Shown here in pieces: positions 22,931 through 33,321 of a DNA stretch of 64,000 nt. The notes under the pieces are model-generated. The model saw nothing but the letters and a program-made list of their open reading frames with translations, did no database searches and had not been told where the DNA came from. Source of the DNA: Reticulitermes speratus (Eukaryota > Arthropoda > Insecta > Blattodea > Rhinotermitidae); NCBI GenBank assembly GCA_021186555.1, contig JAJKFL010000012.1:25277710-25341709 (forward strand). The letters run 5' to 3'. How positions within the stretch are numbered: the stretch's first letter is position 1; each line of letters opens with the position of its first letter. A program made the translations under genes and the position numbers.

Positions 22931-23482
22931 GTCTGCAGTTTGTGTTGGGCGAGTTAGAATTAGAGATGCTCTTGTTTTAAATGAAATGTACGTGTTCTTT
23001 ACGTATTATTTCCTCCTGCATTTTATCATTTCCTTGCTTTTAGGTCCAATTATTTCCCCGTTTTACAGTTTACAGTGTGATGAATTCTGTGGTAATCATA
23101 GTGTATTGTGTAGGGCTTCACATACAGTCGCCGTAATTTATAAGTCGTATTATTGATGTGTCTGTGAAAGATTCGCGAAACACAGGCCGTGAAGCTTCTG
23201 AAGCATATGCTCGCGCCGTTGCTGTCTCTTGTCATCCTCCCCTTTCCACACACACGAAGTTGGTAATGAACACGCAGTAATTACTTCTAATGTCACACTG
23301 TGGGCTTAGCATTAGTCTCAGTTCGTACGCAGTACCAGGAACTAAAAAGTATGCCTACAATTTTCCAGGAATTAATTAAAACAAAAATTCTGTTTTAAAC
23401 ACTTATTTCAACATGACATCTTTTGTGCCTTACAGTTTGGCTGATAAGAAAATAAAATGGAGCTTATTTTTCCTGCAGCTAC
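22931..23482. other. unassigned sequence
   Basis: Separates two satellites. No recognisable gene; open frames at 22881-23156 (plus) and 23050-23253 (minus) lack motifs. Confidence 0.4.
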
Positions 23483-24968
23483 ATATCGTACAGTGTGACA
23501 TATATATACAGTGTGACAAATATATAGTGTGACATATATATATATATATACAGTGTGACATATATATACAGTGTGACATATATATATACAGTGTGACATA
23601 TATATACAGTGTGACAAATATATAGTGTGACATATATATATATATACAGTGTGACATATATATACAGTGTGACATATATATACAGTGTGACAAATATATA
23701 GTGTGACATATATATATATATACAGTGTGACATATATATACAGTGTGACATATATATACAGTGTGACAAATATATAGTGTGACATATATACAGTGTGACA
23801 TATATATAGTGTGACATATATATATATATACAGTGTGACATATATATACAGTGTGACATATATATACAGTGTGACAAATATATAGTGTGACATATATATA
23901 TATACAGTGTGACATATATATACAGTGTGACATATATATACAGTGTGACAAATATATAGTGTGACATATTATATATATATACAGTGTGACATATATATAC
24001 AGTGTGACATATATATACAGTGTGACATATATACATTGTGACAAATATATACAGTGTGACATATATATATAGTGTGACATATATACAGTGTGACATATAT
24101 ATACAGTGTGACATATATATACAGTGTGACAAAAATATACAGTGTGACATATATATAGTGTGACATATATACAGTGTGACATATATATACAGTGTGACAT
24201 ATATACATTGTGACAAATATATACAGTGTGACATATATATAGTGTGACATATATACAGTGTGACATATATATACAGTGTGACATATATACATTGTGACAA
24301 ATATATACAGTGTGACATATATATAGTGTGACATATATACAGTGTGACATATATACATTGTGACAAATATATACAGTGTGACATATATATAGTGTGACAT
24401 ATATACAGTGTGACATATATATACAGTGTGACATATATATACATTGTGACAAATATATACAGTGTGACATATATATAGTGTGACATATATACAGTGTGAC
24501 ATATATATACAGTGTGACATATATACATTGTGACAAATATATACAGTGTGACATATATATAGTGTGACATATATACAGTGTGACATATATATACAGTGTG
24601 ACATATATATACAGTGTGACAAATATATAGTGTGACATATATATATATATACAGTGTGACATATATATACAGTGTGACATATATATACAGTGTGACATAT
24701 ATACATTGTGACAAATATATACAGTGTGACATATATATAGTGTGACATATATACAGTGTGACATATATATACAGTGTGACATATATATACAGTGTGACAA
24801 AAATATACAGTGTGACAAATATATACAGTGTGACAAATATATACAGTGTGACAAATATATACAGTGTGACAAATATATACAGTGTGACAAATATATACAG
24901 TGTGACAAATATATACAGTGTGACAAATATAAACAGTGTGACAAATATAAACAGTGTGACAAATATCA
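23483..24968. repeat. 16-bp TATA-rich satellite
   Basis: The core ACAGTGTGACATATAT repeats with variants: TA expansions of 2 to 8 bases, AAATATAT in place of ATATATAT, and CATTGTGAC. Blocks of mixed variants themselves recur, for example a run with ACATTGTGACAAATATAT about every 110-125 bp between 24030 and 24720, a crude higher-order pattern. The right edge (24795-24968) is a uniform AAATATATACAGTGTGAC run. Long minus frames of 161 to 510 codons are artefacts of a stop-free unit. Confidence 0.97.
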
Positions 24969-25476
24969 CTGCAGCCACAGTGACGCCAGCGCTACCATCA
25001 TGTGCTTTACAAATTTCCCCAGGAACGTTTCTTGCTTCTCTCTGACGATACAGACTGTTGTGTGTTCAGTAGGTATAAACGGTTTTAAGTTATTTCAGTC
25101 GACATGCCGTTGAGCAGTTCAATATTAAATGTGTGGGGCGCATATCACAGAGTTGAGCGTACTGACTTAATGAATGGAAGAATTCAGCTGTGAAGATATA
25201 TTTTGGGGTGTAATACATTGAAGTTCGGGTGATAGGTGCCAGTGTGCTGGAGTGAGGTGCTGGAAATGAAGCAGGGAGTACAGCGAGGTGACATACAAAA
25301 ATTCAGTCAGTATCGCAGAACAATACATTGCCCTCACCATCAGGCATTGTTTTTTAAGCTTTTCTCACTAATATTATTTCTGTTTTCCTCTCTTGAACTT
25401 TTGTTTCGCGCACTCATTTTAGCTAAATTGGTTATAGGAACAATTTTGTGATATTTTCTTTGTATACCGTAAATAC
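24969..25476. other. unassigned sequence
   Basis: No recognisable feature. A plus frame continuing out of the satellite (24742-25113) is incidental. Confidence 0.4.
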
Positions 25477-25663
25477 TGTCAATACCATTATTCAGTTAAC
25501 CAACAAATGTACAAACATAAACTACTTTATAGTTTTTATTAGTGTCGATGTATTCCCCTACACTAATAAAAACTATAAAGTAGTTTATGTTTGTGCATTT
25601 GTTGGTGAACTGAATAGTGAGTGAAAATGCACGGTGAAAGCAATATAAAATTGTCAATACCAT
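25477..25663. mobile_element. foldback insertion with 12-bp target duplication (family copy 2)
   Basis: TGTCAATACCAT at 25477-25488 and 25652-25663 flanks a 163-bp insert. Two 55-bp inverted arms (25490-25544 and 25561-25615) carry ACCAACAAATGTACAAAC or its near copy and enclose a 16-base spacer. The right end, AAAATGCACGGTGAAAGCAA, matches the ends of the insertions at 3872-4473 and 63297-63481. No hammerhead core remains, so this is a minimal derivative made of two opposed ends. Confidence 0.7.
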
Positions 25664-26590
25664 CTTTGAAATAGACACTTAAAAGTAAAAGTAACAATTT
25701 TCCTCTTCTTTACGAAAGAAATAATCGCTGTTCAATTTGAAATTTACGCGGAAGACAAATTATACAATGTTGGCAGGCAGCAGCTGAAGGTTTTTCTGTT
25801 CAAGCAGGTGGCACATATAGTAACCGTGGTGATGTAAAGGATACAGTATTAGTAGCACTCAGCATTCAGAAGGTGGATATCAAGGAATATATAATGCCTA
25901 TAAAAACAGGAAAGGCCAGCGCAGAGCTGGAACTGTTTCCAGGCTATGTAGCTTGTCGGATGGACAGCAGTGAACAGAACATGGCGTTTATTGCGTAAAG
26001 GAAGCATAAGGCAGTTGCTCACCAAGGCGACAAGGAAGATGAAATCCCCTCGCATTGTCTGACCATTTTTCACACCTTTCGAAATACAATGTATTTAATG
26101 TGAAATCTCAGATTATCCCCTTTCCAACCCCTCAAATGTCTGCCCCACATACTGAAGATTAAACGGGACAATTTTCCACTTTCCTGAAGCTTTCCTCCCC
26201 AAATTTGCATAAAAGGACTGTTACGGGATTTGCCACTACGAGTGCTGGAGTGTGGCTGTGTTACTCGGTAGATCTTTGTCGAAGTCTGAAAGACGAAACG
26301 AAAGGCGTTCTTGAGTTCGGAGATATTAATTGCTTCAATTCCTTTTGTACTTTGGGGCTGGGTGATGGAGAGCGTTGTTTCTCATGACATTTTGTGTTGT
26401 TCTGTGCTGTGATGCCGTGTAGACTGGTTTGTAGTTGCCGATGTTTCGGAGGAGGTTTCTGTCTCCATCTTCGGGGTAGTTCAAGAAGAGGATTACGCTG
26501 AAGATTGACGCAAGTTGCTTTGAAAGATCGGCAGCTGTTTTAGTGTACACTGTGACATATCCAAAATAGTTTAATTTTAATTTATTTTAG
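25664..26590. other. mostly unassigned; weak hammerhead-like motif at 26433-26480
   Basis: A scrap related to the 114-bp-unit element (AATAATCGCTGTTCAATTTG at about 25720 and TAGTAACCGTGG at about 25818) lies at the left. At 26433-26480 the minus strand reads CCGAAGATGGAG...CTCC...GAAAC, a decayed hammerhead-like hairpin. Otherwise nothing. Confidence 0.35.
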
Positions 26591-26763
26591 TACAGTCTAA
26601 CCCGGTTATAACGACATCGGTTTATACGACACTTCTCCTATAGCGTCAGATTTTCTGTGGTTCCAATTAATTCGTCACTGTTAACCATAATATTATACTC
26701 CTCGTTTATAACGACACAACATATTCAGTCCATTTCATGACGTTATAACCGGGTTCGACTGTA
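26591..26763. mobile_element. pogo/Tigger-like MITE (copy 1)
   Basis: Inverted ends CAGTCTAACCCGGTTATAACG and CGTTATAACCGGGTTCGACTG are flanked by TA (26591-26592, 26762-26763). The internal text matches the copies at 43144-43332 and 63606-63795, but it lacks a 16- to 17-base segment between two near-identical TTATA blocks. No coding capacity at 169 bp. Confidence 0.88.
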
Positions 26764-27712
26764 TTTATGTATGTGTATACCAAACTTTCACAGGAAAAAC
26801 TGCTTCCATCTTCAGATGTAGTTGCGATAACGTAACCACAATATCGGTGATAGTGAATTGTTCGTTTTTCGATTGATCTGTTTCAGCTACCAAACAGTGC
26901 GCGCAAAAGAGCTGTTAGAAGCAAAACCAGTTACGGTTATTGTATATACGCACTGTGCGTATGTACGCACTGTATTCTAGTTTTCGTACAAGGTTTAAAT
27001 TGTACAGGCATATTGCAGTATTTGCGAAAAATACGTTTATGAGATGGTTCCTGAACTACCATGGACTCTTGAAATTTGTTCATTCTGTCAGCGTGACTCG
27101 GTTGTCGTTAATGGTATGTTTCACGACGCTGTCAGTATGATATTCTGTCGATGGTAATTTGGTTGATGAATGTGATGAGGTGGAAGTGATGTCGAAAGCA
27201 TGATGAGTGACTATATCGAGCACCATGCCGGCAATTGCCTGCAGGGCCTGAGGAAAATCAAGTGATGTTCGTCGGTTTCTTTTCTATCGTGGAAAAGTTC
27301 TCGGAGTGTGACGCTAAGCACTCGAGTCGAAGGATAAGAAGGACTGGAGCTATACCTCCAGAGGATGGCCAGGACTTATGGTGGGCTGTATTGTAAGTAT
27401 TTTACCCTTCACTCTCTTCGTTAATTCAGTTAATTTGGTTGGTTATATCGCTGATATCTGTTTCAGCTAGCGTAAAGTGCGCGGACAGTACAAAAATAGA
27501 CGTTCAGATTCGCCAGGTGTTTCCTGTGTGATAGCTGTGTGCAGGTGCGGAACTTTAACGTGGGGCATAGTTCAGTGTCCTGGGAACGTGTGGACCAAAG
27601 AGAAATGAATGAGGGTCGCAATTTGGAGCAGCAACTTCATAATGTTTTATGAACATAAATGTGTATATGCATGTAAACAAATGCTTGTTCATACGAGTGT
27701 AAGAGTATCTCA
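26764..27712. other. unassigned sequence
   Basis: No recognised gene or repeat. A plus frame at 26940-27140 has no motif. Confidence 0.4.
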
Positions 27713-28028
27713 AAATAAATGATACAGGTAAAAGGTAAAGTTCACACTAGAACAAGCTACGAAGACCCAGAGGGGGAGTAGAGGTATAGCTGTACTCTTT
27801 CTTTAACCTCGGCGCTAGATGGGGTGGGTGATCAACTCCACGCCCTGGCCGCTTTACCCCCGGGAACGACCCGGTACCCATTGTACAGAAGGCAGGGTAG
27901 GCCCCAGAGCCGCTGTGGACGGGTGCTGAAAATATCGCCCCCACCGGGATTCGATCCCCGGACCGCCCAGCTCGTAGCGAGTCGCTATACCGACTGAGCT
28001 ATCACGGCCCATAAATAAACGATACAGG
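27713..28028 (-). mobile_element. tRNA-derived SINE, family B (copy 4), inserted in a mariner terminus
   Basis: SINE 27729-28012, head on the right with CGGGGATCGAATCCCGG. Its target duplication is 16 bp with one mismatch, AAATAAATGATACAGG (27713-27728) and AAATAAACGATACAGG (28013-28028). The duplicated tract includes TACAGG, the first bases and the TA of the adjacent mariner-like element, so the mariner was there first. Confidence 0.9.
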
Positions 28029-28543
28029 GCGATCGAAAAGTCGCGCACCACTAGGTTTGGTATTTAATATTAGCCAGGAATGAGTGCGGCGAAGTTGAAT
28101 TGGTGGATGAATATGTTGGTACGACCGTGCAGAAGGTGTGTAAGGGCAGGAACAGGTCACGTGACGTGAATCCATCTCAGCAGTGGCTTTAAAATGTTGC
28201 GTCTACCGACGTCTTTTTGACAAGCGCCGCGTTTTTTTTGTTGTTGAACACTGTCTGCAGTCTCAATCCTATTTGATATGCAGGATGATTTTAGGAGTGC
28301 CTTCCCGACGTCTCAAGTGCCAGATAAGTCAACGGTATTTCGTCTAGTAGTCCTTTTTACGGAACAGGTAGTGTGAGTGATCGAAAAACTTCTGGTCGCC
28401 CTACAGTGTTAAATGACGTGAGTGACGGAAAACACCCGACAGTCTTTAGTGCAATGTCCACGTTAATTTTAAATATATTGAGATATTTTTAATTTTTAAA
28501 TTGTTCTAAAACTTGGGTTGCGTGACTTTTCGATCACCCTGTA
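28023..28543 (+). mobile_element. mariner-like element with CAGGGTGATCGAAAAGT ends
   Basis: The left end CAGGGCGATCGAAAAGTCGCG at 28025 and right end GACTTTTCGATCACCCTG ending at 28541 are inverted repeats, flanked by TA. The 517-bp interior holds a damaged N-terminal transposase fragment only. The left terminus was later cut by a family B SINE, so the first few bases exist twice. Confidence 0.85.
28236..28442 (+). pseudogene. mariner-like transposase N-terminal remnant with frameshift
   Basis: One frame reads SAVSILFDMQDDFRSAFPTS, continues QVPDKSTVFRLVVLF, then the frame shifts and continues TGSVSDRKTSGRPTVLND. Helix-turn-helix followed by TGSV-x-D-R-K-x-x-GRPT is the usual linker arrangement in this transposase family. 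The catalytic domain has been deleted. Confidence 0.7.
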
Positions 28544-29635
28544 TATTTTTAATCTGCAGTCCGTACCGAATTGCGCACGGTTTGAAACAATCTTCTGCAC
28601 TTTGGAATTCTGAATTCGCATTCCAGTGCACGATGTATGTGATTTACGTAAACCTAGAGTATGACTTACTCTGGTAGGTATAGTTACCATGATTTCTATT
28701 TTTATAACTGTTAATAGGTATCCTTTGCGAGATTTCAGGCTTCCGCCGCGGCGTCGTTTGGGCCTTCGGTCTTCTGAGATGTTAACGCAGCGTATTGTGG
28801 ATAACAGCTACCAACATACGTTTCGTAATGTCCCAGAATAGCGAGGGCCCCATATTTTTTTTTTTTTTTGGTATACCATGCTCACCGCATCTCAGATTAA
28901 TTGCAGTGGCCCTCCTACCTACAAATTCATGTTATTTCCGATTGTAGGATGTTACAACATACGAATTTTGATGGGCTTCGAATGGTATAACGCACATACA
29001 AAATTTAGTCGAAATATGTCTTGACGTTCTTGAGTTGAACAATGCGGACTGACAGATAGGTAATAGACACAAGACTGGACAGGCTGACAGATGTCGGCAT
29101 GCAATTTCTTGCGTGTTTTACGAATGGCCTGTGTGAGTATAATGAATATATGTCTATTTATATAGCGCAATGGATTGAAATAAAGAAAGGAACAGATAAA
29201 TAAAGGAAGTAAGTAAACTTGGCTCTTACTTTCCATTTCCATATGTTCATTATATATTTATGTGTTCTGCGCGGCTACTTGACTAGCGTAGCGACGTAAA
29301 ACGTACAGAATAACTCGAACACGCTGTATAATTTATCTTGCCCCCTGGGCTGACTTCACTGTATTGAATATTTAATTAAATATTAGGTGCATCCCATTCT
29401 CGACATCCCGCCGTTAGCTAATTAAAACCGTTCGCTGTACAGAGCAGATAAGTTATTCATTGACATAGCCGATACTTGTGTTCAGCGAGTTCCGTCGGTA
29501 CCACAGAAACACAGCATCCGTGTAGCTCGGCTTACATCTGCTTAACATTCTAGAACGCGCCGTCTTACTTCTCGTCCACTCTTTCTGTAAGACTATGTAT
29601 ATTAATTGATTATTAATTAGGTTGTGTAGTGGTAT
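28544..29635. other. largely unassigned; hairpin-family scrap at 28730-28860
   Basis: ATTTCAGGCTTCCGCCGCG at about 28732 recurs at about 59611, each time followed by a CTTCTG(A/G)G...TTA(A)CGC block. This family also includes the foldback at 30181-30347. A poly-T tract lies at 28855-28869. A minus frame at 28952-29242 is unremarkable. Confidence 0.4.
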
Positions 29636-30094
29636 TTAAGGAAGAAACTAGCAAAGTGCTACATTTGGAGCATAGCTTTGTGTGGTGCTGAAACGTGGAC
29701 ACTTCGGAAAGTAGATCAGAAGTATCTGGAAAGTTTTGAAATGTGGTGCTGGAGAAGAATGGAGATCAGTTGGACCGATCGTGTGAGAAATGAAGAAGTA
29801 TTACACAGAGTCAAGGAGGAGAGGAATATCGTACATGCAATAAAAAGAAGGAAAGCTAACTGGATTGGTCACATCTTGCGTAGAAACTGCCTTCTGAAAC
29901 ATGTGATTGAAGGAAAGTTAGAAGGAAGGATAGAAATGACGGGAAGACGAGGGAGATGACGTAAGGAGCTACTGGATGACCTTAAGGAAAAGAGAAGATA
30001 CTGGGAATTGAAAGAGGAAGCACTAGATCGCACCCTGTGGAGAAATCGCTTTGTAAGAGGCTACGGACCTGTCGTAAGACAGACTGCAGAATGA
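29636..30094 (+). pseudogene. LINE reverse-transcriptase C-terminal region (copy 1)
   Basis: One frame of 153 codons reads LRKKLAKCYIWSIALCGAET, WCWRRMEISWTDRVRNEEVL, IKRRKANWIGHILRRNCLLK and so on, ending VVRQTAE and a stop. It is the same protein tail as at 57945-58553. The copy has a TGA in place of an Arg codon (29957-29959) and lacks one Lys codon after WCWRRME. It is 5'-truncated by insertion or decay. This Trp-rich region follows the palm in several insect non-LTR elements; the exact clade is not certain. Confidence 0.88.
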
Positions 30095-30180
30095 ATGAAT
30101 CTAGGGTGCCAATGCCCATTCTATGGTACTGGGCCATGTATCCTTCTTACATGTTCTTTTCAAATGCCTTTAGAATATGA

Positions 30181-30347
30181 GATCTGCGGTCTTCTGGGAT
30201 ATTACGCAGCGTCCAATGGTAATCCTTTACGGACGTTTCGGGACAACGTATCGGTCCCATTTTCAAGGGCGAAGAAGTCCGTGAAGAAAAACGTCGGTAA
30301 AGGATTACCACTCGACGCTGCGTTATATCCCAGAAGAGCGCCAATCT
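30181..30347. repeat. foldback with hammerhead-like loop
   Basis: Arms 30181-30237 and 30290-30347 are imperfect inverse copies (for example CTTCTGGGATATTACGCAGC against GCTGCGTTATATCCCAGAAG). The loop holds GTTTCGGGACAACGTATCGG, then TCCCATTTTCAAGGG, whose inverse has the GAAA and stem II of the hammerhead-like motif but TTGAAAA in place of CUGANGA. Related text is at 59610-59740. The complementary open frame 30147-30581 is a by-product of this repeat. Confidence 0.65.
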
Positions 30348-30610
30348 CATCATCATCGCGTGTAGCGTACGTTCTGTCACTTGTGTTAGGGTCCGGTTTA
30401 CACCTGTAAACATTGAAGTAAAGGAACTTTCATCCGGGCGCACTTCAAAGAAATGTGCTTTTTTTTTTTCCCCCAATGAGATTCCGGCGATGGCTGACCT
30501 CCACACTCTGCATGCGTCGTGCAACTTTCTTTGCCCAATACTAATGACAATACCGCTACACAACGTTTCAGCACCACACAAAGCTATACCCTAGATGGAA
30601 TAGCGAAATT

Positions 30611-30880
30611 TATAGTCTTCATAAAGATCTAAATATCATCGGTGATATAATTAGAACACTAGGATAGGCGGGTCACATAATAAGGATGGAAGAGGAAAGA
30701 GTTTCTTAATGGGAAATTCCAGAACAGAAATCAGTAGGAAAACCAAGAAAAAGATGGCAGGACGTCGACCAGAGGGATGCGTTAGACATCCTAGGATTAC
30801 ATGGTTGGAGGAGACGACGTGGGGATAGAGAAGAATGGAGGCACCTTTTGAGGGGTGCCAGGGCCCAGAAGGGGCTGTAG
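30611..30880 (+). pseudogene. LINE C-terminal remnant, second family
   Basis: A 90-codon stretch with two stops: YSLHKDLNIIGDIIRTLG, then AGHIIRMEEERVS, then SVGKPRKRWQDVDQRDALDI, LGLHGWRRRRGDREEWRHLL and RGARAQKGL. W-x-GH-x-x-RM, GKPRxRW and W-RxA-DREEWR are the familiar tail of another non-LTR reverse transcriptase. A short frameshifted segment (LNGKFQNRNQ) lies in the middle. It is clearly different from the 29636 family. Confidence 0.8.
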
Positions 30881-31017
30881 CGACATACATGGACTGATGA
30901 TGTTTCGAGGCTTTGTACATCTGCCCTTATAATAAGAGCAGTGTGAAGGTGAACATTTGTGCAGAACATTGGTAGAAATATACTCACAAGGCAACATTTC
31001 AATTCTCGATGAGAGTT

Positions 31018-31120
31018 CTCTCCGAGCCCCGTTTTGTCCATCACAAACCCCACACGCACTGACCCGGGATCGAATTCGGGTCTGCGGGGTGAGAGGCTAG
31101 CTGCAAGCAGCTTTGAAACA
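31018..31120 (-). mobile_element. Glu-like SINE fragment (head and adjacent body)
   Basis: Matches 6395-6490: CACAAACCCCACACGCACTG, then CCCGGGATCGAATTCGGG and GGGGTGAGAGGC. The outer part of the head is replaced by unrelated sequence. Confidence 0.65.
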
Positions 31121-31127
31121 CATGGTT

Positions 31128-31195
31128 CAAGTAACATACAGTTCGTACCTCACAGTAAACACTCCATTCACAGGGAATTTATAAACACCATTAGG
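31128..31195. mobile_element. scrap related to the 114-bp unit
   Basis: ACAGTTCGTACCTCACAGTAAACACTCC followed by TTTATAAACACC resembles the array unit start at 11509 and the single copy at 40908. Only about 65 bp can be aligned by eye. Confidence 0.45.
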
Positions 31196-31808
31196 CAAAT
31201 GAAACCTGCTTGTGTGTGAGTCATATGGGGACACTTGTAATTTTAATGTTATAAGGATAATTGGATCAAGGACGATGGGATGGACATGACACGTAGAACG
31301 CAAGGAGACGTGAAAAATGAAGAGCCTAAAACATTTCTACATTAAAACTTGGTTAAAAGAGAACATTTTTTATACCTTGACATTGACAGGAGAAGAATAT
31401 TAAATTGAATTATAAAACAGAATGTGGCATTTACAAGAAATGCGAAAAGAATTTGAAATATAAAAGGCCTGTAGCAGTAGCATTACACGCCAGACCTTGA
31501 AAGGACAGGACAGACGTTTCACAACACATAAGAAATGACTACGGAGATATAAATACTATGCCAGTAGTTGCGTAAAATAATAACAAACAACTAATACCAC
31601 GAACAGATTACAACGTTTTATAAAACAGTTTTTTATATATTCTTTTAAGTGAGATCTTATATTTTTAACTGATAAAGGTACACATCGTACAACTTCCAAA
31701 GTGCTCCGAATATCTACTCACATGAGGTTTTAAGACTGTTCAACAGATTATTGCATATATTGTGAATTTGTTTTTAATATGTGAATATCTGGTAGCATAA
31801 GACAAAGA
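31196..31808. other. unassigned AT-rich sequence
   Basis: No recognised feature. Confidence 0.4.
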
Positions 31809-31853
31809 AACCCCTGAAGATGGAACTTTAACGTTCCGAAACACGTGTAGGGA
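31809..31853 (+). ncRNA. hammerhead ribozyme-like motif with eight-base palindromic stem III
   Basis: Plus strand: ACCC, CTGAAGA, T, GGAAC-TTTAAC-GTTCC, GAA, ACACGTGT, A, GGG. CUGANGA, a five-pair stem II and GAA are all present. ACACGTGT is a perfect palindrome where stem III would be, so two molecules could pair, and the following A is a permitted cleavage-site base. CCC/GGG gives a short stem I. The extra T before stem II departs from the textbook core, as in all copies in the window. Confidence 0.55.
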
Positions 31854-32642
31854 AATAGGCCAGAATAAAATTGGTCAATATAGTGCATTCGTTGGTCTTA
31901 TTGTTTGATAAAAGGCCTGTGTTAAACCTTCAAGCTCTGAATTTATTTGTAAACCCTATATACTAGTATATACATGATCGTAATTAATGGTGATTTGGCA
32001 ACAGCTGTGCAGTTAAACTTTGTACCTTTTTAACGTAATATTCCAAACTTGACAGTAGGGCAGATGGATTTTCGGTCTTCCGGGCGACGATGGGACACGG
32101 AATCCCAATTATGAAACATTGCTAACCGCTGCGACCGATTTCGGGGAGAAAAGAGCAGGATTTTATTGCCTAGGAACAAGCTACTGTCACGGAATTGGAT
32201 CGACTGGGTCACGAACCCAGATCTGCTTGATGGGAGGCCTGGTCAGTCGAGTACTGTTGACAGCTGTTAATCCAGCGATATTACAGCCAGTTGTGACACA
32301 TTTGGTAGTTTACATTACTGAGGAAAATAATGGATTTTGAATGATTGTAATCAGAGTGGAAGCCACTTTACAGCGGTCGCGAATCTGCTAACCTGATAAA
32401 CAGTTTGAGTTCTGTCAGATTCGTTGCTCAACAGGGATTTATGAATAGTTTATAGGTTAGAGCTGTGCTGATAATGGTGAAACCAATTCGTCACGGAGCG
32501 TAAGGCTCCCTGCATGCAGTCCCATAATATGTTGGCTGGCGTTCTTTTATTGCGTCTTCTCCTTCATTCACGTTTGAATCACTTTATGCGCTGCCATGTA
32601 AGCCTAATTAAAATGTAGACCAGTTTCAGCCCCTCGTTCATA
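31854..32642. other. unassigned sequence
   Basis: A GGGTCACGAACCC-like block near 32205 hints at a decayed tRNA T arm, but no A box is convincing. Confidence 0.35.
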
Positions 32643-33233
32643 TACAGGACATACACAAAAGAATGGTGCGGTTTCAAAAGTGAATAAAAAATTTATGTCT
32701 CACATTACACGGGCACAACATACACCGTCAGCGGCGGCAACTGTCCAAGTTTCTCATGCGCTACCAGCAGTTCGCTTCTCATGCTTACTGCTTGGCCGCG
32801 GGGCCAGTTTCAAAGATGGCGTTGCAGCAGGAGAAGGCTTTCTGTGTGCTCCGTTTTGAGGTGTCCAGATCTGTGATTACAGTGCAGCGTGAGTTTCGTG
32901 CACGGTTTAAAAAAGACGCACCACACAAGAATAACATAAGCAGGTGGTACCGACAGTTTGTAGAAACTGGATGCTTGTGTAAAGGCAAGAGTCCTGGTCG
33001 ACCTCGTGTGTCTGATGAAAACATTGAAAGAGTGCGTGAGGCGTTTCAGCGAAGTCCCCGCAAGTCAGTGGCTACAGGAAGCAGGGAATTGGGCATGCCA
33101 AAAATGACGGTGTGGAAGGTGTTGCGTAAGCGGCTATGTTTTAAACCGTACAAGATGCGATTGGTGCAGGCCCTTAAACCAGCAGACAAAGACCACTTTT
33201 GATACCGCACCATTCTTTTGTGTATGCCCTGTA
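32643..33233 (+). mobile_element. internally deleted mariner/Tc1-like element
   Basis: Inverted repeats CAGGACATACACAAAAGAATG at 32645 and the inverse of CAGGGCATACACAAAAGAATG ending at 33231 are flanked by TA (32643-32644 and 33232-33233). The 587-bp element encodes only the DNA-binding half of a transposase. A much smaller relative with the same ends lies at 34404-34485. The small size implies loss of the catalytic domain by deletion just before the right end. Confidence 0.9.
32816..33202 (+). CDS. transposase-derived helix-turn-helix protein, 128 aa
   Basis: An intact frame; the ATG at 32816 (AAAGATGG context) is preferred to an upstream in-frame ATG at 32756 because the family similarity starts there. 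Residues about 3-55 form a first helix-turn-helix (FCVLRFEVSRSVITVQREF, ISRWYRQFVETG), a linker carries GRPR at residues 61-64, and a second helix-turn-helix spans about 68-110 (ENIERVREAFQRSPRKS, MTVWKVLRKRL). This paired-like layout is the DNA-binding module of mariner/Tc1 relatives. The DDE/D catalytic domain is absent: the frame runs KPADKDHF and stops beside the right inverted repeat. It could bind transposon ends and act as a repressor, but it may simply be an untranslated relic. Confidence 0.65.
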   Translation: MALQQEKAFCVLRFEVSRSVITVQREFRARFKKDAPHKNNISRWYRQFVETGCLCKGKSPGRPRVSDENIERVREAFQRSPRKSVATGSRELGMPKMTVWKVLRKRLCFKPYKMRLVQALKPADKDHF

Positions 33234-33321
33234 TATACTACCAATGGTAAATTTGATAGATAATAAACCTTACAACTCGTTTCGCTGATGTTGGGATTGG
33301 AGACTATATAGAGTGTCACCC

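Noticed and set aside
23408..24978. Minus-strand frames up to 510 codons (YICHTVYMSH-like)
   Set aside because: Translation of the 16-bp TATA satellite; every frame is open for the same reason.
30147..30581. 144-codon minus frame as a host gene
   Set aside because: Spans the foldback at 30181-30347 and unrelated flanks; its recognisable part is repeat-derived.
32185..32260. Another tRNA-headed SINE
   Set aside because: A GGGTTCGTGACCC-like block is present, but no convincing A box or second copy.
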